In this document: one piece after another, positions 9,216-17,701 of the stretch
Layout: every line of letters begins with the position of its first letter
Numbering within the stretch: position 1 is the first letter of the stretch
Assembly (NCBI RefSeq): GCF_001544875.2
Contig: NZ_FCOA02000002.1
Location: forward strand, 186,001 to 250,000
Origin: Caballeronia hypogeia
Lineage (GTDB): Bacteria; Pseudomonadota; Gammaproteobacteria; Burkholderiales; Burkholderiaceae
Length of the DNA: 64,000 nucleotides
Direction of reading: 5' to 3'
The notes under the pieces: generated by a model
What the model saw: only the letters and a program-made list of their open reading frames with translations
Databases searched by the model: none
What the model was told of the DNA's origin: nothing
Translations under genes and position numbers: made by a program

Positions 9216-10108
9216 GTCCGGGCGTCGATGACACGGTGCTCGCGGTCACGCATCGCACGACCTATCGCTACTCCACGCCGGTGGAGATCGCGCAGCATCT
9301 CGCGACCATTCGTCCGTTGCATTGTCCGTGGCAGCAGGTGATCTCACATACCGAGCGCATCGAGCCGGTGCCGTCTTATGTGCATAGCCGCGTCGATGCA
9401 TTCGGCAATGACCTGTTGTACTTTTCGCTCGATGCGCCGCATGAGCGTCTGTCGATGACGAGCGAGACCACGGTGCGCCTCACGCCGCGCTGGAACACGC
9501 TCGATGTCGATGCGACGCCGCCATGGGAAGAGGTCGCGCGACGCATGCGCTATAGCGCGGGCGCGCCGTTTCATCCGCAAAGCGAGTTCTGTTATGCGTC
9601 GCCCAATATTCCGCTCGACCTTGCATTGCGCGATTACGCAAAGGCGAGCTTTGGTGCGGGCACGCCGGTCGTTGCGGGCGCCATCGACCTGATGCATCGC
9701 ATTCACGCGGACTTCGAATATCTGCCTTCGTCGACGGCGTTCGACACGCCCGCATCGCGCGCGTTCGAGTTGCGACATGGCGTGTGCCAGGACTTCTCGC
9801 AGGTGATGATCGGATGCCTGCGCGGGCTCGGCTTGCCGGCGCGCTATGTGAGTGGCTATTTGCGTAACGATCCGCCGCCGGGGCACGCGCGGCTGATCGG
9901 CGCGGATGCGTCGCATGCGTGGGTGTCGGTGCATTGTCCGCAGAGCGGCTGGATCGATCTCGATCCGACCAACGACGTGCTCGCGGACCTCGATCATGTC
10001 ACGCTCGCGACGGGCCGCGACTATAGCGATGTATCGTTACTGCGCGGCATGATTCTCGGCGGGGGCGCGCATCACATGGATGTGGCGGTGAACGTGCTGG
10101 CCTTGTGA
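9212..10108 (+). CDS. Transglutaminase-like cysteine peptidase family protein
   Basis: A 298-residue protein that starts at ATG 9212, overlapping the previous stop (ATGA), so translation is probably coupled. Residues 10-95 are the transglutaminase N-terminal beta domain. Residues 150-260 are the core, with Cys192 (HGVCQDF), His235 (ASHAW) and Asp251 (DLDPTND) as an intact triad. It is the short form, without the DUF2126 extension found at 3099. Together the operon encodes a predicted amide-bond maker (ATP-grasp/alpha-E) and two predicted amide-bond hydrolases or transferases. No signal peptide is seen. Confidence 0.93.
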   Translation: MSPGVDDTVLAVTHRTTYRYSTPVEIAQHLATIRPLHCPWQQVISHTERIEPVPSYVHSRVDAFGNDLLYFSLDAPHERLSMTSETTVRLTPRWNTLDVDATPPWEEVARRMRYSAGAPFHPQSEFCYASPNIPLDLALRDYAKASFGAGTPVVAGAIDLMHRIHADFEYLPSSTAFDTPASRAFELRHGVCQDFSQVMIGCLRGLGLPARYVSGYLRNDPPPGHARLIGADASHAWVSVHCPQSGWIDLDPTNDVLADLDHVTLATGRDYSDVSLLRGMILGGGAHHMDVAVNVLAL

Positions 10109-10149
10109 GCGGCAAGCGATACGGGCCGTGCGCTTGCTCCTGAAGTGGA

Positions 10150-10166
10150 CTCGCGCAAGGCGCGAG
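10150..10166. terminator. Hairpin between convergent genes
   Basis: A perfect 7-bp inverted repeat, CTCGCGC and GCGCGAG with a 3-nt loop, lies between the transglutaminase operon (plus) and the membrane protein gene (minus). There is no T-run, so terminator function is tentative. Confidence 0.4.
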
Positions 10167-10175
10167 CCCCACGGG

Positions 10176-10964
10176 CTAGACGTGCGCGGAACCTTTCGCG
10201 GCGAGTTCGTTCGCGTACCGGCGGTAGAGGATGGTCGCGGTGCTGGCCCCTTGAACCGCAGCCAACGGTAGGAAGAAGCCGTTCACGATGGACAGAAAAG
10301 CCGACTTGTCGCCCAGCATGACGCCCGCGAAGATCGCGAGGAACGCCGAGATGTAGGTGAGGGCAAAAAGCGCCAGAAAGGTTGCGAACATCACGGCGAA
10401 CATGCTCCAGAAATGACCTCGGCTGTCGCGCCAGGCGGCGCGAAATTCGAGCTTCTGACTCAAGGCGATGCCGGCGTGTAACAGGCTGAGTCGAATCACA
10501 ATGAAGCACGACGCGCACACAAAAGAGAAGGCAAACGCGCCGATGATGAATCGGTGACTCATCATCGTCCGGAGGTCGCCCGGAGAAGAAGCCAGTATCG
10601 TGGCAATGACGAAGAGAGCTATCGCGAGGCCAGCGAAGAGGGTGTAAATCAGCGCCAACGCGATAAAGCGTCCATAGCACGCGCCTGAATCCGGCATGAG
10701 CGGACGCGCACGCTCGCCGAGCGCCAAAAAGCGGCATACCTTGATTTGGAGGACAGGCACGACAACGAGAAGCAACGCGAGCTGGACCATCGATCCGATG
10801 AAGCGGCCCCTCACGTCGCTCTCACCGCCGTTGGGCCCCGCCAGAAGATACAAAAGCATGGAGAGCGCAATCGATCCCCAGAAAAGGCCGGGTATTTGAC
10901 TGATGAAGCGGAAGGTGCCTTTCCAACTATCTTTGACGCATGCGCCGAAAGTCATTTCTTGCAT
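10176..10964 (-). CDS. Polytopic membrane protein of unknown function
   Basis: A 262-residue protein with about six hydrophobic segments (near residues 27-43, 58-76, 98-124, 140-163, 187-216 and 220-241) and short charged loops. It resembles the loosely defined bacterial BPSS1780-like and DUF4013-type integral membrane proteins only in overall shape; I do not recognise a specific family. The ATG at 10964 has no clear Shine-Dalgarno, and an internal ATG three codons later is an alternative. It stands alone between a convergent operon and the phospholipase D gene, which points the same way but is about 135 bp upstream. Confidence 0.75.
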   Translation of the reverse strand: MQEMTFGACVKDSWKGTFRFISQIPGLFWGSIALSMLLYLLAGPNGGESDVRGRFIGSMVQLALLLVVVPVLQIKVCRFLALGERARPLMPDSGACYGRFIALALIYTLFAGLAIALFVIATILASSPGDLRTMMSHRFIIGAFAFSFVCASCFIVIRLSLLHAGIALSQKLEFRAAWRDSRGHFWSMFAVMFATFLALFALTYISAFLAIFAGVMLGDKSAFLSIVNGFFLPLAAVQGASTATILYRRYANELAAKGSAHV

Positions 10965-11100
10965 GAATGAACCCGTTATTAATCTGCTGTTCGACTTCCA
11001 AAGGCGTGCGGCTTTGAGGCACGACGGAGGAGCGGCAGATTATAGGTAGCATTCCAGACGGATCTATCAAAAAACGTTCCGTGATTCATGCATGCGCGCG

Positions 11101-12669
11101 CTACAACTGCGATTCGATCGGCAAAATGCCCAGCATCCAGATTCCCGCGCGCTTCAGCGCCGACACATCCGGCTCCTTATCGAGCTCTGTCGTCTTGCCG
11201 TTGGCGTCGGTATCGATCCACACCATGCGCGTGCCGCCGTTCCCGTCGTCTCGCAACTCGACGCGCCACGCGATCCGGTCGATGTTCTCACCGATTCCAT
11301 CCGCCACCTGCTGCGCCGCCGCTTCGCTTTCACAGTACACGCCGATCTCCGTGTTCAACTGCACCGAACGCGGGTCCAGATTCATCGACCCGATGAAGAT
11401 GCGCTTGCGATCGAATACGTAAGTCTTCGCGTGCAACGAGGCTTTCGACGATCCGAAGGTCGTCTTCTTCGCGCTCTTCGCTTCATCGGTCGATGCGACG
11501 GGCTTCAGCTCGTACAGCCGCACGCCCGCTTCGAGCATGTCGCGCCGATAGCGTTGATAACCCGCGTGCACCGCGGCGACATCGGTGGCGGCGAGCGAGT
11601 TCGTGAGCACGGTGATGCGCACGCCACGGGCGGTCATCGAGCGCAGCCAGCGCACGCCTTCCTTGCGCGGCACGAAGTAGGGCGAGACGATCAGCATCTC
11701 CTGACTGGCGTCCAGCGTGAGTTCCTTGAACTGCGACATCAGATGCCCTTCGGTATCGCCGGGCGCGCGCGTGATCTTTGCGGGATCGTCGTAAAGCAGC
11801 GTGGCTTTGCCCCAGGAAAACGCGGTGCCGTGCGCCTGGAGCACGTTCGCGAGACGCTCGCGCACCTGCGCGACATAGGGCGAATGCGTCTCCGAAAGCA
11901 GATACGCATCGAGCTTCCCGCGATAGTCGGCGAGCGCCTTTGGATCGGCATGACGGCCCATCAGGTTCTCTATCGGATAGGCTGCGTCCGAGTTCCAGTA
12001 GAGATCGAACGCATTCGATACTTCGCGCACGACGGGTCCGTGCACGAGCACATCGAGATCGCCGAAGGCAACCGTGCTCGATGCGCCGAAGTATTCGTCG
12101 CCGATATTGCGCCCGCCGAGAATGGCGGCCTGATTGTCCGCAATGAGCGCCTTGTTGTGCATGCGGCGGTTCACGCGAAAGAACTCCATCGCCGAACCGA
12201 GCTTCTTGAAGCTGCGGTTCGCGACCGGATTGAAAAGCCGCACGTGCGCGTTCGGATGCGAGGCGAGCGCGAGCAGGAACTGGTCGTCGGCATCGGTGCC
12301 GAGGTCGTCGAGCAGGAGACGCACGCGTACGCCGCGATCGGCGGCGCGCATGACGGACGCGGCCATCTCGCGGCCCGTCAGATCGTCGTGCCAGATGTAG
12401 TACTGGAGATCGAGCGTGCGTTCGGCGGTTTCGCTCAGAATCACGCGGGCGATGAGCGCGTCCATGCCATCCGACAGCAGGTGAAACGCGTTGTCGCCGG
12501 GATGCGCGGCCTCGCTCGACGCGAACGCCGTGCCGAGACGCGTGTTCGACGTATTGGTTTCGGCGTGCGTTTGCATGCGCCCGGATTGCGGCGGCAGGCT
12601 GGCGCAGCCCGTTGCGAGCAGCGTCAACGCGATGACCGGAAGTGCGGCGAACCATCTGCGAAGCTTCAT
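11101..12669 (-). CDS. Phospholipase D family lipoprotein, ClsC-like cardiolipin synthase
   Basis: A 522-residue protein with a lipoprotein signal peptide (LLATGC, lipid-modified Cys22), so it is probably membrane-anchored at the periplasmic face. Two HKD catalytic motifs are complete: H171-K173-D178 (HNKALIAD) and H413-K415-D420 (HAKTYVFD). This arrangement and length fit the ClsC-type phospholipase D proteins, which make cardiolipin from phosphatidylglycerol and phosphatidylethanolamine. E. coli ClsC works with YmdB; no such partner is visible here. The gene lies 37 bp downstream of the TAXI-type protein gene on the same strand, possibly one transcript. A different phospholipid substrate is possible. 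Confidence 0.88.
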   Translation of the reverse strand: MKLRRWFAALPVIALTLLATGCASLPPQSGRMQTHAETNTSNTRLGTAFASSEAAHPGDNAFHLLSDGMDALIARVILSETAERTLDLQYYIWHDDLTGREMAASVMRAADRGVRVRLLLDDLGTDADDQFLLALASHPNAHVRLFNPVANRSFKKLGSAMEFFRVNRRMHNKALIADNQAAILGGRNIGDEYFGASSTVAFGDLDVLVHGPVVREVSNAFDLYWNSDAAYPIENLMGRHADPKALADYRGKLDAYLLSETHSPYVAQVRERLANVLQAHGTAFSWGKATLLYDDPAKITRAPGDTEGHLMSQFKELTLDASQEMLIVSPYFVPRKEGVRWLRSMTARGVRITVLTNSLAATDVAAVHAGYQRYRRDMLEAGVRLYELKPVASTDEAKSAKKTTFGSSKASLHAKTYVFDRKRIFIGSMNLDPRSVQLNTEIGVYCESEAAAQQVADGIGENIDRIAWRVELRDDGNGGTRMVWIDTDANGKTTELDKEPDVSALKRAGIWMLGILPIESQL

Positions 12670-12706
12670 TCTTGTATGTCCTCCGCGTGCTTCATTCGAA
12701 GCGACC

Positions 12707-14047
12707 TCAGGCCATGCTCTTGTCCCGCCGCAGCGCTTCGCTCAGACGCGAGCGCACGAAGCCGACGTGTTCGCGCAGCACGTAAAGCGCATCGGTATAG
12801 GCGAGCGGCAGCTTGAGCGTGTCGAGCGATTCTTCGATGTAGTCGAGCTCGACGAGCAGCGCGCGCCGCTCGTCTTCGGTCGTGACGCGCATCGCGCCGC
12901 GCTCCACGGCGATCAGCGCGCCGTAATAGCGATAAATGCGCGAGCGCACGCGCCAACGATACAGTGCGGGCACGAGCCGCAACGCGGGAAAGATCAGCAC
13001 CGCGACGGGCAACAACAGCACGAGCGCGCGATCGGCTATGTTCGCGAGCCAGAACGGCAAGGTGCGATACAGGAAACTCTTGCCGGAGCGATAGTACCGG
13101 CTCGCGTCTTCGCTGATCGGAAACTCATGCGCCACGGGGCTCGGGAACTGACCGGCGCGTTGCAGGAGGCCGGCCGTGCCATGCACTTCCTGCGCCGCCT
13201 CGATGAGCAGATCGGAGAGTGCGGGATGCAGGTCCGGACGCGCGACGATCTCGGCCGTCGGACTGATCAGATGCACGGTCTCGGGTGGAATGCGGCGGCC
13301 GAGATCGAGCACGCCGGGCGGCAGTTCGATATCGTCGAGATAAGGAAAGAGCCTCGTATAAGCGCGCGCCTCCTTGAAATCCATCACCGAGATGCCGGGC
13401 ACGCGCAGCAGACGCAGCATCAGGCCGCGCGTTGCCGAGTCGCCGGAAAGAAACACCGCGTCGGCCTCGTTGCTGACGAGCTGCGTGGCGGCCTGCAGGC
13501 CGTCGGTCGGCAGAAGCTGCGTGTCGCCGCCCGGATAAATGCCGTTCGCCTCCAGCAGCTTCAGCGACAGCGTGCGCGTGCCGCTCCCCTCACGTCCGAT
13601 CGCAATGCGCTTGCCTTCCAGTTGCGACAGCAACGTGAGCCCCTTGCCGCGATAGAACACGACGATCGGAACATACGTCACGCTGCCGAGCGACATCAGC
13701 TTCGACGCCTGTTCTTTCGTCGCAATGCCGCCTTGCACGAGCGCGAGGTCGACATGCTGCTTCGGATCGAGCAGGCGTTCGAGGTTCTGCACGGAGCCAT
13801 CGGAGGGCAGCACCTTCAGCTTGATGCCGTTGCGCGCGAGCAGCTTCGAGTATTCCTGCGCGATGACGTAGAACGAGCTGTCCGGCTGGCCCGCGCTCAT
13901 CGTGATGGTCTTGGGCGGCGCGGGATCGACGAGCCAGTAGACGAGTGCGGCGACGATCGCAATGATCAGCACGACGGGACCGGCGGTCCACGTGATGTCG
14001 TGCAGGACGCCTTTGGCATGATCGCGAGGCAGATGCGGGCGCTTCAT
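12707..14047 (-). CDS. TAXI-family TRAP-type solute-binding protein, membrane-anchored
   Basis: A 446-residue protein. A hydrophobic helix at about residues 16-38 is followed by a TAXI-type periplasmic binding domain (TMSAGQPDSSFYVIAQEYSK, VQGGIATKEQA, IGREGSGTRTLSLKLL). Two further hydrophobic stretches sit at about residues 335-375, then a charged helical tail. This long anchored form is common in Burkholderia and usually lacks a TRAP permease gene nearby, as here. Start chosen at ATG 14047, which has GAGG 6 nt upstream; an ATG five codons earlier (14062) has none. Ligand unknown. A sensor or scavenging role rather than transport is a possible alternative. Confidence 0.88.
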   Translation of the reverse strand: MKRPHLPRDHAKGVLHDITWTAGPVVLIIAIVAALVYWLVDPAPPKTITMSAGQPDSSFYVIAQEYSKLLARNGIKLKVLPSDGSVQNLERLLDPKQHVDLALVQGGIATKEQASKLMSLGSVTYVPIVVFYRGKGLTLLSQLEGKRIAIGREGSGTRTLSLKLLEANGIYPGGDTQLLPTDGLQAATQLVSNEADAVFLSGDSATRGLMLRLLRVPGISVMDFKEARAYTRLFPYLDDIELPPGVLDLGRRIPPETVHLISPTAEIVARPDLHPALSDLLIEAAQEVHGTAGLLQRAGQFPSPVAHEFPISEDASRYYRSGKSFLYRTLPFWLANIADRALVLLLPVAVLIFPALRLVPALYRWRVRSRIYRYYGALIAVERGAMRVTTEDERRALLVELDYIEESLDTLKLPLAYTDALYVLREHVGFVRSRLSEALRRDKSMA

Positions 14048-14172
14048 GCTGTGCCTCGTCATGGACTTGCGGTGTGGTCGGCTTGCGCGTCGGGAAAGAC
14101 GTCGGGCATGTCGTGCCTGTGTAGGAAGCGGCGTTGCCTCGCAGTGTAACGCCGCTTTCCGCATCGACAAAA

Positions 14173-14207
14173 CGACAAGGCCGGCGCATGTGCGGCCGGC
14201 CTTGTCG
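14173..14207 (-). terminator. Rho-independent terminator
   Basis: A perfect 13-bp stem (14173-14185 with 14195-14207) and 9-nt loop, followed on the minus strand by TTTT. It lies just downstream of the repeat-rich secreted protein gene at 14248-15336. Confidence 0.8.
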
Positions 14208-14247
14208 ATTGTTTCGTCGCGGGTTTCGTTGCTGCGCTGTCGTCTCG

Positions 14248-15336
14248 TTATGCCCAGTGCGCGGGAATCCAGAACCGGCCGACCCACTGACCCGGAATCA
14301 GGACCGGTCGGTGCGGCACGACATACACCGTCTTGGCGGGCGGCGGCGGGGCGACATAAACCGTCTTGACCGGAGCGGGCGCGGGCGCGACGTACACGGT
14401 TTTGACCGGCGCGGGCGCGGGCGCGACGTACACGGTCTTGACCGGCGCGGGCGATGCGACCACCACGGCCTTGGCGGGCGGCGGCGGGGGCGGCGTGACG
14501 ACGACCGTCGACGAAGCCGGCGCAGGAGCGACCACGACCGTCGTCGAAGGCGGCGGAGGCGGCGGCACGATCACCGGCGCGGCGATCACCGTCGTGCCCG
14601 TGACGACCGGCGTCGTGGCGACCGCGACCGTCGTGCTCGACGTGACCGTGCTGCCGCCGCCGACGACCGTCGTGCTGTGCGAGCCGTTCGTGACCGTCGC
14701 GCTGCCCGAGGTGGTGACCACGCCGGGCGCCACGCTCGTTGCACTGCCCGAATGCGTGACGGTGCCGCCGTTCGCGGTGTTGACGGTGCCGGAGCGGTTG
14801 CAGGTGTAACCACCGCAATTCGTCGATGCATTGTGCGTCGAGGTGTTGCCGTTCGGGCCCGTCACCGAACCCGATGACGTGTACTGACCCGGCGCCGTGC
14901 GCGTCACGGTATCGCTGCCCGTCGCGGTCTTGCCGTTCGGGCCGGTCGCGCTGCCGGTGTGCGAGCAGCTTCCGCCAGCGCAGCTCGTGTCGCCCGCATG
15001 TTGCACGGAGCGGCCGTTCGGGCCGTATGCCGTGCCGGAGTTCGAGAACTGTCCCGGCGCGTTGCGCGTCACGGTGCCCGAGTTGGTGCCGACGCGGCCC
15101 CACGGATTTTCGACAGCGCCCGCATGCGAGCAGCTGCCGCCGCCGCAGGAGCCGACGTGCGCGCCCTGATATTCGCCGCGGCCGGTGTAGGCAGTGCCGC
15201 TGCGCGCCCAGCCTGCGAAGGCGGAGCTGCTGCACAGCGTTAGCGCGGCGGTCGCTGCGATCAGCAGCGCGCTGCGCACGCGGCGCGTGTTGGAGGCAAC
15301 GCGGTCGTTTGAAGCGAAAGTCGATTCGTTTTTCAC
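14248..15336 (-). CDS. Secreted Gly/Ser/Thr- and Pro-rich repeat protein
   Basis: A 362-residue protein with an N-terminal signal peptide ending near SSSAFA (about residue 40). Residues 45-210 are imperfect repeats rich in Gly, Asn, Ser and Thr with paired Cys (GGSCSH occurs twice), of the form GPNG and TVT-APGQ. Residues 220-350 are Val/Pro-rich with a tandem VKTVYVAPAPAP unit. The end, GQWVGRFWIPAHWA, resembles the WxPGHW tails of Burkholderia surface proteins. Start is GTG 15336 with GAAGGA 6 nt upstream; earlier in-frame starts lack a ribosome site. Location is probably cell surface or outer membrane. Function unknown. Confidence 0.8.
   Translation of the reverse strand: MKNESTFASNDRVASNTRRVRSALLIAATAALTLCSSSAFAGWARSGTAYTGRGEYQGAHVGSCGGGSCSHAGAVENPWGRVGTNSGTVTRNAPGQFSNSGTAYGPNGRSVQHAGDTSCAGGSCSHTGSATGPNGKTATGSDTVTRTAPGQYTSSGSVTGPNGNTSTHNASTNCGGYTCNRSGTVNTANGGTVTHSGSATSVAPGVVTTSGSATVTNGSHSTTVVGGGSTVTSSTTVAVATTPVVTGTTVIAAPVIVPPPPPPSTTVVVAPAPASSTVVVTPPPPPPAKAVVVASPAPVKTVYVAPAPAPVKTVYVAPAPAPVKTVYVAPPPPAKTVYVVPHRPVLIPGQWVGRFWIPAHWA
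14351..14452. repeat. 36-bp tandem repeat in a coding sequence
   Basis: Three near-identical 36-bp units begin at 14351, 14387 and 14423 and encode the repeated VKTVYVAPAPAP unit of the secreted protein. The reading frame is kept because 36 is a multiple of three, so copy number could vary without frameshift. Confidence 0.8.
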
Positions 15337-15584
15337 GGGATGTCCTTCTCGGTCCTTGGGCCACGTTGCGTTTCGTGTGGCGACGGAAGTGACTATAGAG
15401 AAGCGCTCCCGCGAAGTCCCGCGGTAACTTATTTCACCTCGTGTCATGGCATCGAACCCTTATGGAGAAAGGCTTTGCGCGATATCGGGCGCGCGCTGGG
15501 CGGTCGTTCGCGACATGAATTCGCGCATTGCGTCACACTGGCGGAAGCTGTCCGATTTTTTTTGTCATAACAATAGAAACCGCC

Positions 15585-16538
15585 ATGTCCACATCCAATC
15601 CGGTCAAGGTCGCGATCCTCGACGACTACCAGAACGTCGCGCGCTCGATGGCCGACTGGTCGCCGCTCGAAGCGCGCGCCGAGATCACCGTGTTCAACGA
15701 TCACATCGCGGAGCGCGGCGCGTTGATCGATCGCCTGAGTCCCTTCGATGTCGTGTGCGCGATGCGCGAACGCACGCCGTTCTCGCGCGACATCATCGAG
15801 AGCCTGCTGAACCTGAAGCTGATCGCGTCCACCGGCGCCGCCAATGCGTCCATCGATCTCGACGCCGCCGCCGATCATGGCGTCGAAGTGAGGCATACGG
15901 GCTACACGTCCGCGCCGACGATCGAATTCACCTGGGCGCTGATTCTCGCGATGATGCGCAACATTCCCGCCGAAAACCGTTCGCTGAAGGAGGGTGGCTG
16001 GCAGGTCGGGGTCGGCGGCGATCTGGCGGGCAGGACGCTCGGTCTGCTCGGTCTCGGGCGCGTGGGTTCGGCGGTCGGCGTGATCGGCCGCGCGTTTCGC
16101 ATGAACGTGATCGCATGGAGCCAGAACCTCACGCATGAGCGCGCGGCGGAAAAGGGCGTGCAACTCGTCGACAAGGACACGCTCTTCGCCACCTCCGACG
16201 TGCTCTCGATCCACCTGCGCCTGAGCGGGCGCACGCATCATCTGGTCGGCGCGAAAGAACTCGCGCAGATGAAGCCGACGAGCCGTCTGGTCAATACATC
16301 GCGCGGGCCCATCGTCGACACGGCCGCGCTCGTCGATGCCTTGAAGTCCGGCAGGCTGGCGGGCGCGGGCATCGACGTGTATGACGAAGAGCCGCTCGCC
16401 GCAAACGATCCGTTGCGCTCCCTGCCGAACGTGCTGGCGACGCCGCACATCGGTTATGTGTCGGAAGAGTTGTACCGCACGTTTTATGGCGATACGGTCC
16501 GCAATATCGTCGAATGGCTGGACGCACGCGGAGCCTGA
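15585..16538 (+). CDS. D-2-hydroxyacid dehydrogenase (D-isomer specific, NAD-dependent)
   Basis: A 317-residue protein. The substrate domain occupies residues 1-110 and the terminal segment. The Rossmann domain has GLLGLGRVG at about residue 150. Catalytic residues are visible: Arg in NTSRGPIVD, Glu in DVYDEEPL and His in TPHIGY. The family includes phosphoglycerate and hydroxypyruvate dehydrogenases; the exact substrate is not shown. ATG 15585 is chosen because residues before it in the open frame are unconserved. The gene converges with a TetR gene only 4 bp downstream. Confidence 0.92.
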   Translation: MSTSNPVKVAILDDYQNVARSMADWSPLEARAEITVFNDHIAERGALIDRLSPFDVVCAMRERTPFSRDIIESLLNLKLIASTGAANASIDLDAAADHGVEVRHTGYTSAPTIEFTWALILAMMRNIPAENRSLKEGGWQVGVGGDLAGRTLGLLGLGRVGSAVGVIGRAFRMNVIAWSQNLTHERAAEKGVQLVDKDTLFATSDVLSIHLRLSGRTHHLVGAKELAQMKPTSRLVNTSRGPIVDTAALVDALKSGRLAGAGIDVYDEEPLAANDPLRSLPNVLATPHIGYVSEELYRTFYGDTVRNIVEWLDARGA

Positions 16539-16542
16539 TGCG

Positions 16543-17085
16543 TCACGCGCGGGGCGGCAGCAGCGTGAACAGGGTTTCGAGCGCCGTGCTAGCGCGGCGC
16601 TTGCCGTCGGCACGGCCGACCGCCAGATCGATGACCGCGAGCCCGACCGCGAGCGCATGCACCATCGACACGTGCTCTTTGCTGACGGCAAGGCCCATTG
16701 CTTCGAGCATGCGCGTGATGCGCTCCGCGACGCCGTCGGCGAGTTCGCGAAAGAGCGTGCGGATCGTGGGTTCTTCATCGGCGGCTTGCGCGAGCGCCAT
16801 CAATACGCGCGTGTTCTCGTGGCGAACCACCACGTTCGCGATCGCGCCTGCGTTGGTCTTGAGCGATGCTTCACCCACGAACTCATCAATGGCCGCGAGC
16901 TGAGCGTCGATCGCGGTGCGCGCGACGGCTTCGATCAGCGCGAGCCGCGTCGGAAAATAATAGGTGAGGTGACTTTGACGCACGCCCGCGCGCGCGGCCA
17001 CGCGCGGCTGCGTGAAGCCCGAATAGCCTTCTTCGCGCAGCGTCGCGAGCGCGGCCTCGAGTATGGTTTGTCGACGATCCTGCAC
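16543..17085 (-). CDS. TetR-family transcriptional regulator
   Basis: A 180-residue regulator. The helix-turn-helix is at about residues 22-55 (TQPRVAARAGVRQSHLTYYF), followed by a helical ligand domain. Start ATG 17085. A perfect inverted repeat at 17101-17118, immediately upstream, is a strong candidate for its own operator. It lies downstream of the small gene at 17143 on the same strand, and both could be repressed from this site only if transcribed toward it; the simplest reading is autoregulation. The ligand is unknown. Confidence 0.92.
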   Translation of the reverse strand: MQDRRQTILEAALATLREEGYSGFTQPRVAARAGVRQSHLTYYFPTRLALIEAVARTAIDAQLAAIDEFVGEASLKTNAGAIANVVVRHENTRVLMALAQAADEEPTIRTLFRELADGVAERITRMLEAMGLAVSKEHVSMVHALAVGLAVIDLAVGRADGKRRASTALETLFTLLPPRA

Positions 17086-17100
17086 GAGACTCGATCCTGA

Positions 17101-17118
17101 TTTGGTTTGTGTACCAAA
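17101..17118. promoter_or_regulatory. Putative TetR operator
   Basis: TTTGGT and ACCAAA are perfect inverted 6-bp arms around a 6-bp spacer, 16 bp upstream of the TetR start codon. Size and position fit a TetR-family autoregulatory operator. Confidence 0.65.
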
Positions 17119-17142
17119 CGTTAGCCTGAGGGTGCTGCCGCG

Positions 17143-17562
17143 TCAACCGTGGGAAGGCGGCTGAGGATTGCTTGCGGGATTCGTGTCGTACTTGCGGATA
17201 TCGATGATCGCCTCGCTGGCGAGTTTCCGGAGATCGGTTTCGAGTGCATCGGCCAGGGCTTTTTCATAGACCTCTTCGTCGTTCACGTAGAGCGTGAACG
17301 ATTCCAGATACCTGGCCTTTTTCACGGGGTTTTCAATGGTATCGCGCGTCCATCGATACAACGGATAGTGCTCGACGCCATCGTGCTCGGCCTGCGCCAC
17401 GTAATCGGCGAAGGCGTCGTACTGGCATTTCACGCGGGCGTTGTGCTTCTCGAGTACGGCGTTGAGCGGCGCGAGCATCGCATTTGACGGGTCCGCACGC
17501 GCCATGGCCGCATGCTCGGGCGCGAGCTTGATCCGAATCTGGTATTGCCACGTCTCGTTCAT
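17143..17562 (-). CDS. Hypothetical protein, 139 residues
   Basis: A soluble, acidic-to-neutral protein without signal peptide or membrane segment. The N-terminus MNETWQYQIRIKL suggests a beta strand; the rest is largely helical with many Glu, Ala, Tyr and Arg, and the tail (NPASNPQPPSHG) looks disordered. I recognise no family. It is transcribed toward the TetR gene, with the operator between them, and diverges from the NHL protein gene at 17702, sharing an upstream gap of about 140 bp. Confidence 0.7.
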   Translation of the reverse strand: MNETWQYQIRIKLAPEHAAMARADPSNAMLAPLNAVLEKHNARVKCQYDAFADYVAQAEHDGVEHYPLYRWTRDTIENPVKKARYLESFTLYVNDEEVYEKALADALETDLRKLASEAIIDIRKYDTNPASNPQPPSHG

Positions 17563-17701
17563 GATGTCCTTTCATTGTTGAAAGCGATGAAACGGCCGCT
17601 TGATGCATGCGCTTCATGCACTACACTTCCTCTCGCATCGCGAAGCAATAACCATCATCGACGTTCATCAAATGCAGGCGAGGAACAAGAGGAGGGTAAC
17701 A

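Noticed and set aside
11092..14149. Long plus-strand frames (574 and 552 codons)
   Set aside because: Antisense shadows of the phospholipase D and TAXI genes, typical of high GC content.
12707..15364. 885-codon minus-strand frame covering two gene regions
   Set aside because: Only the last 446 codons are the TAXI protein. The upstream part runs out of frame through the repeat-rich secreted gene and across a perfect terminator.
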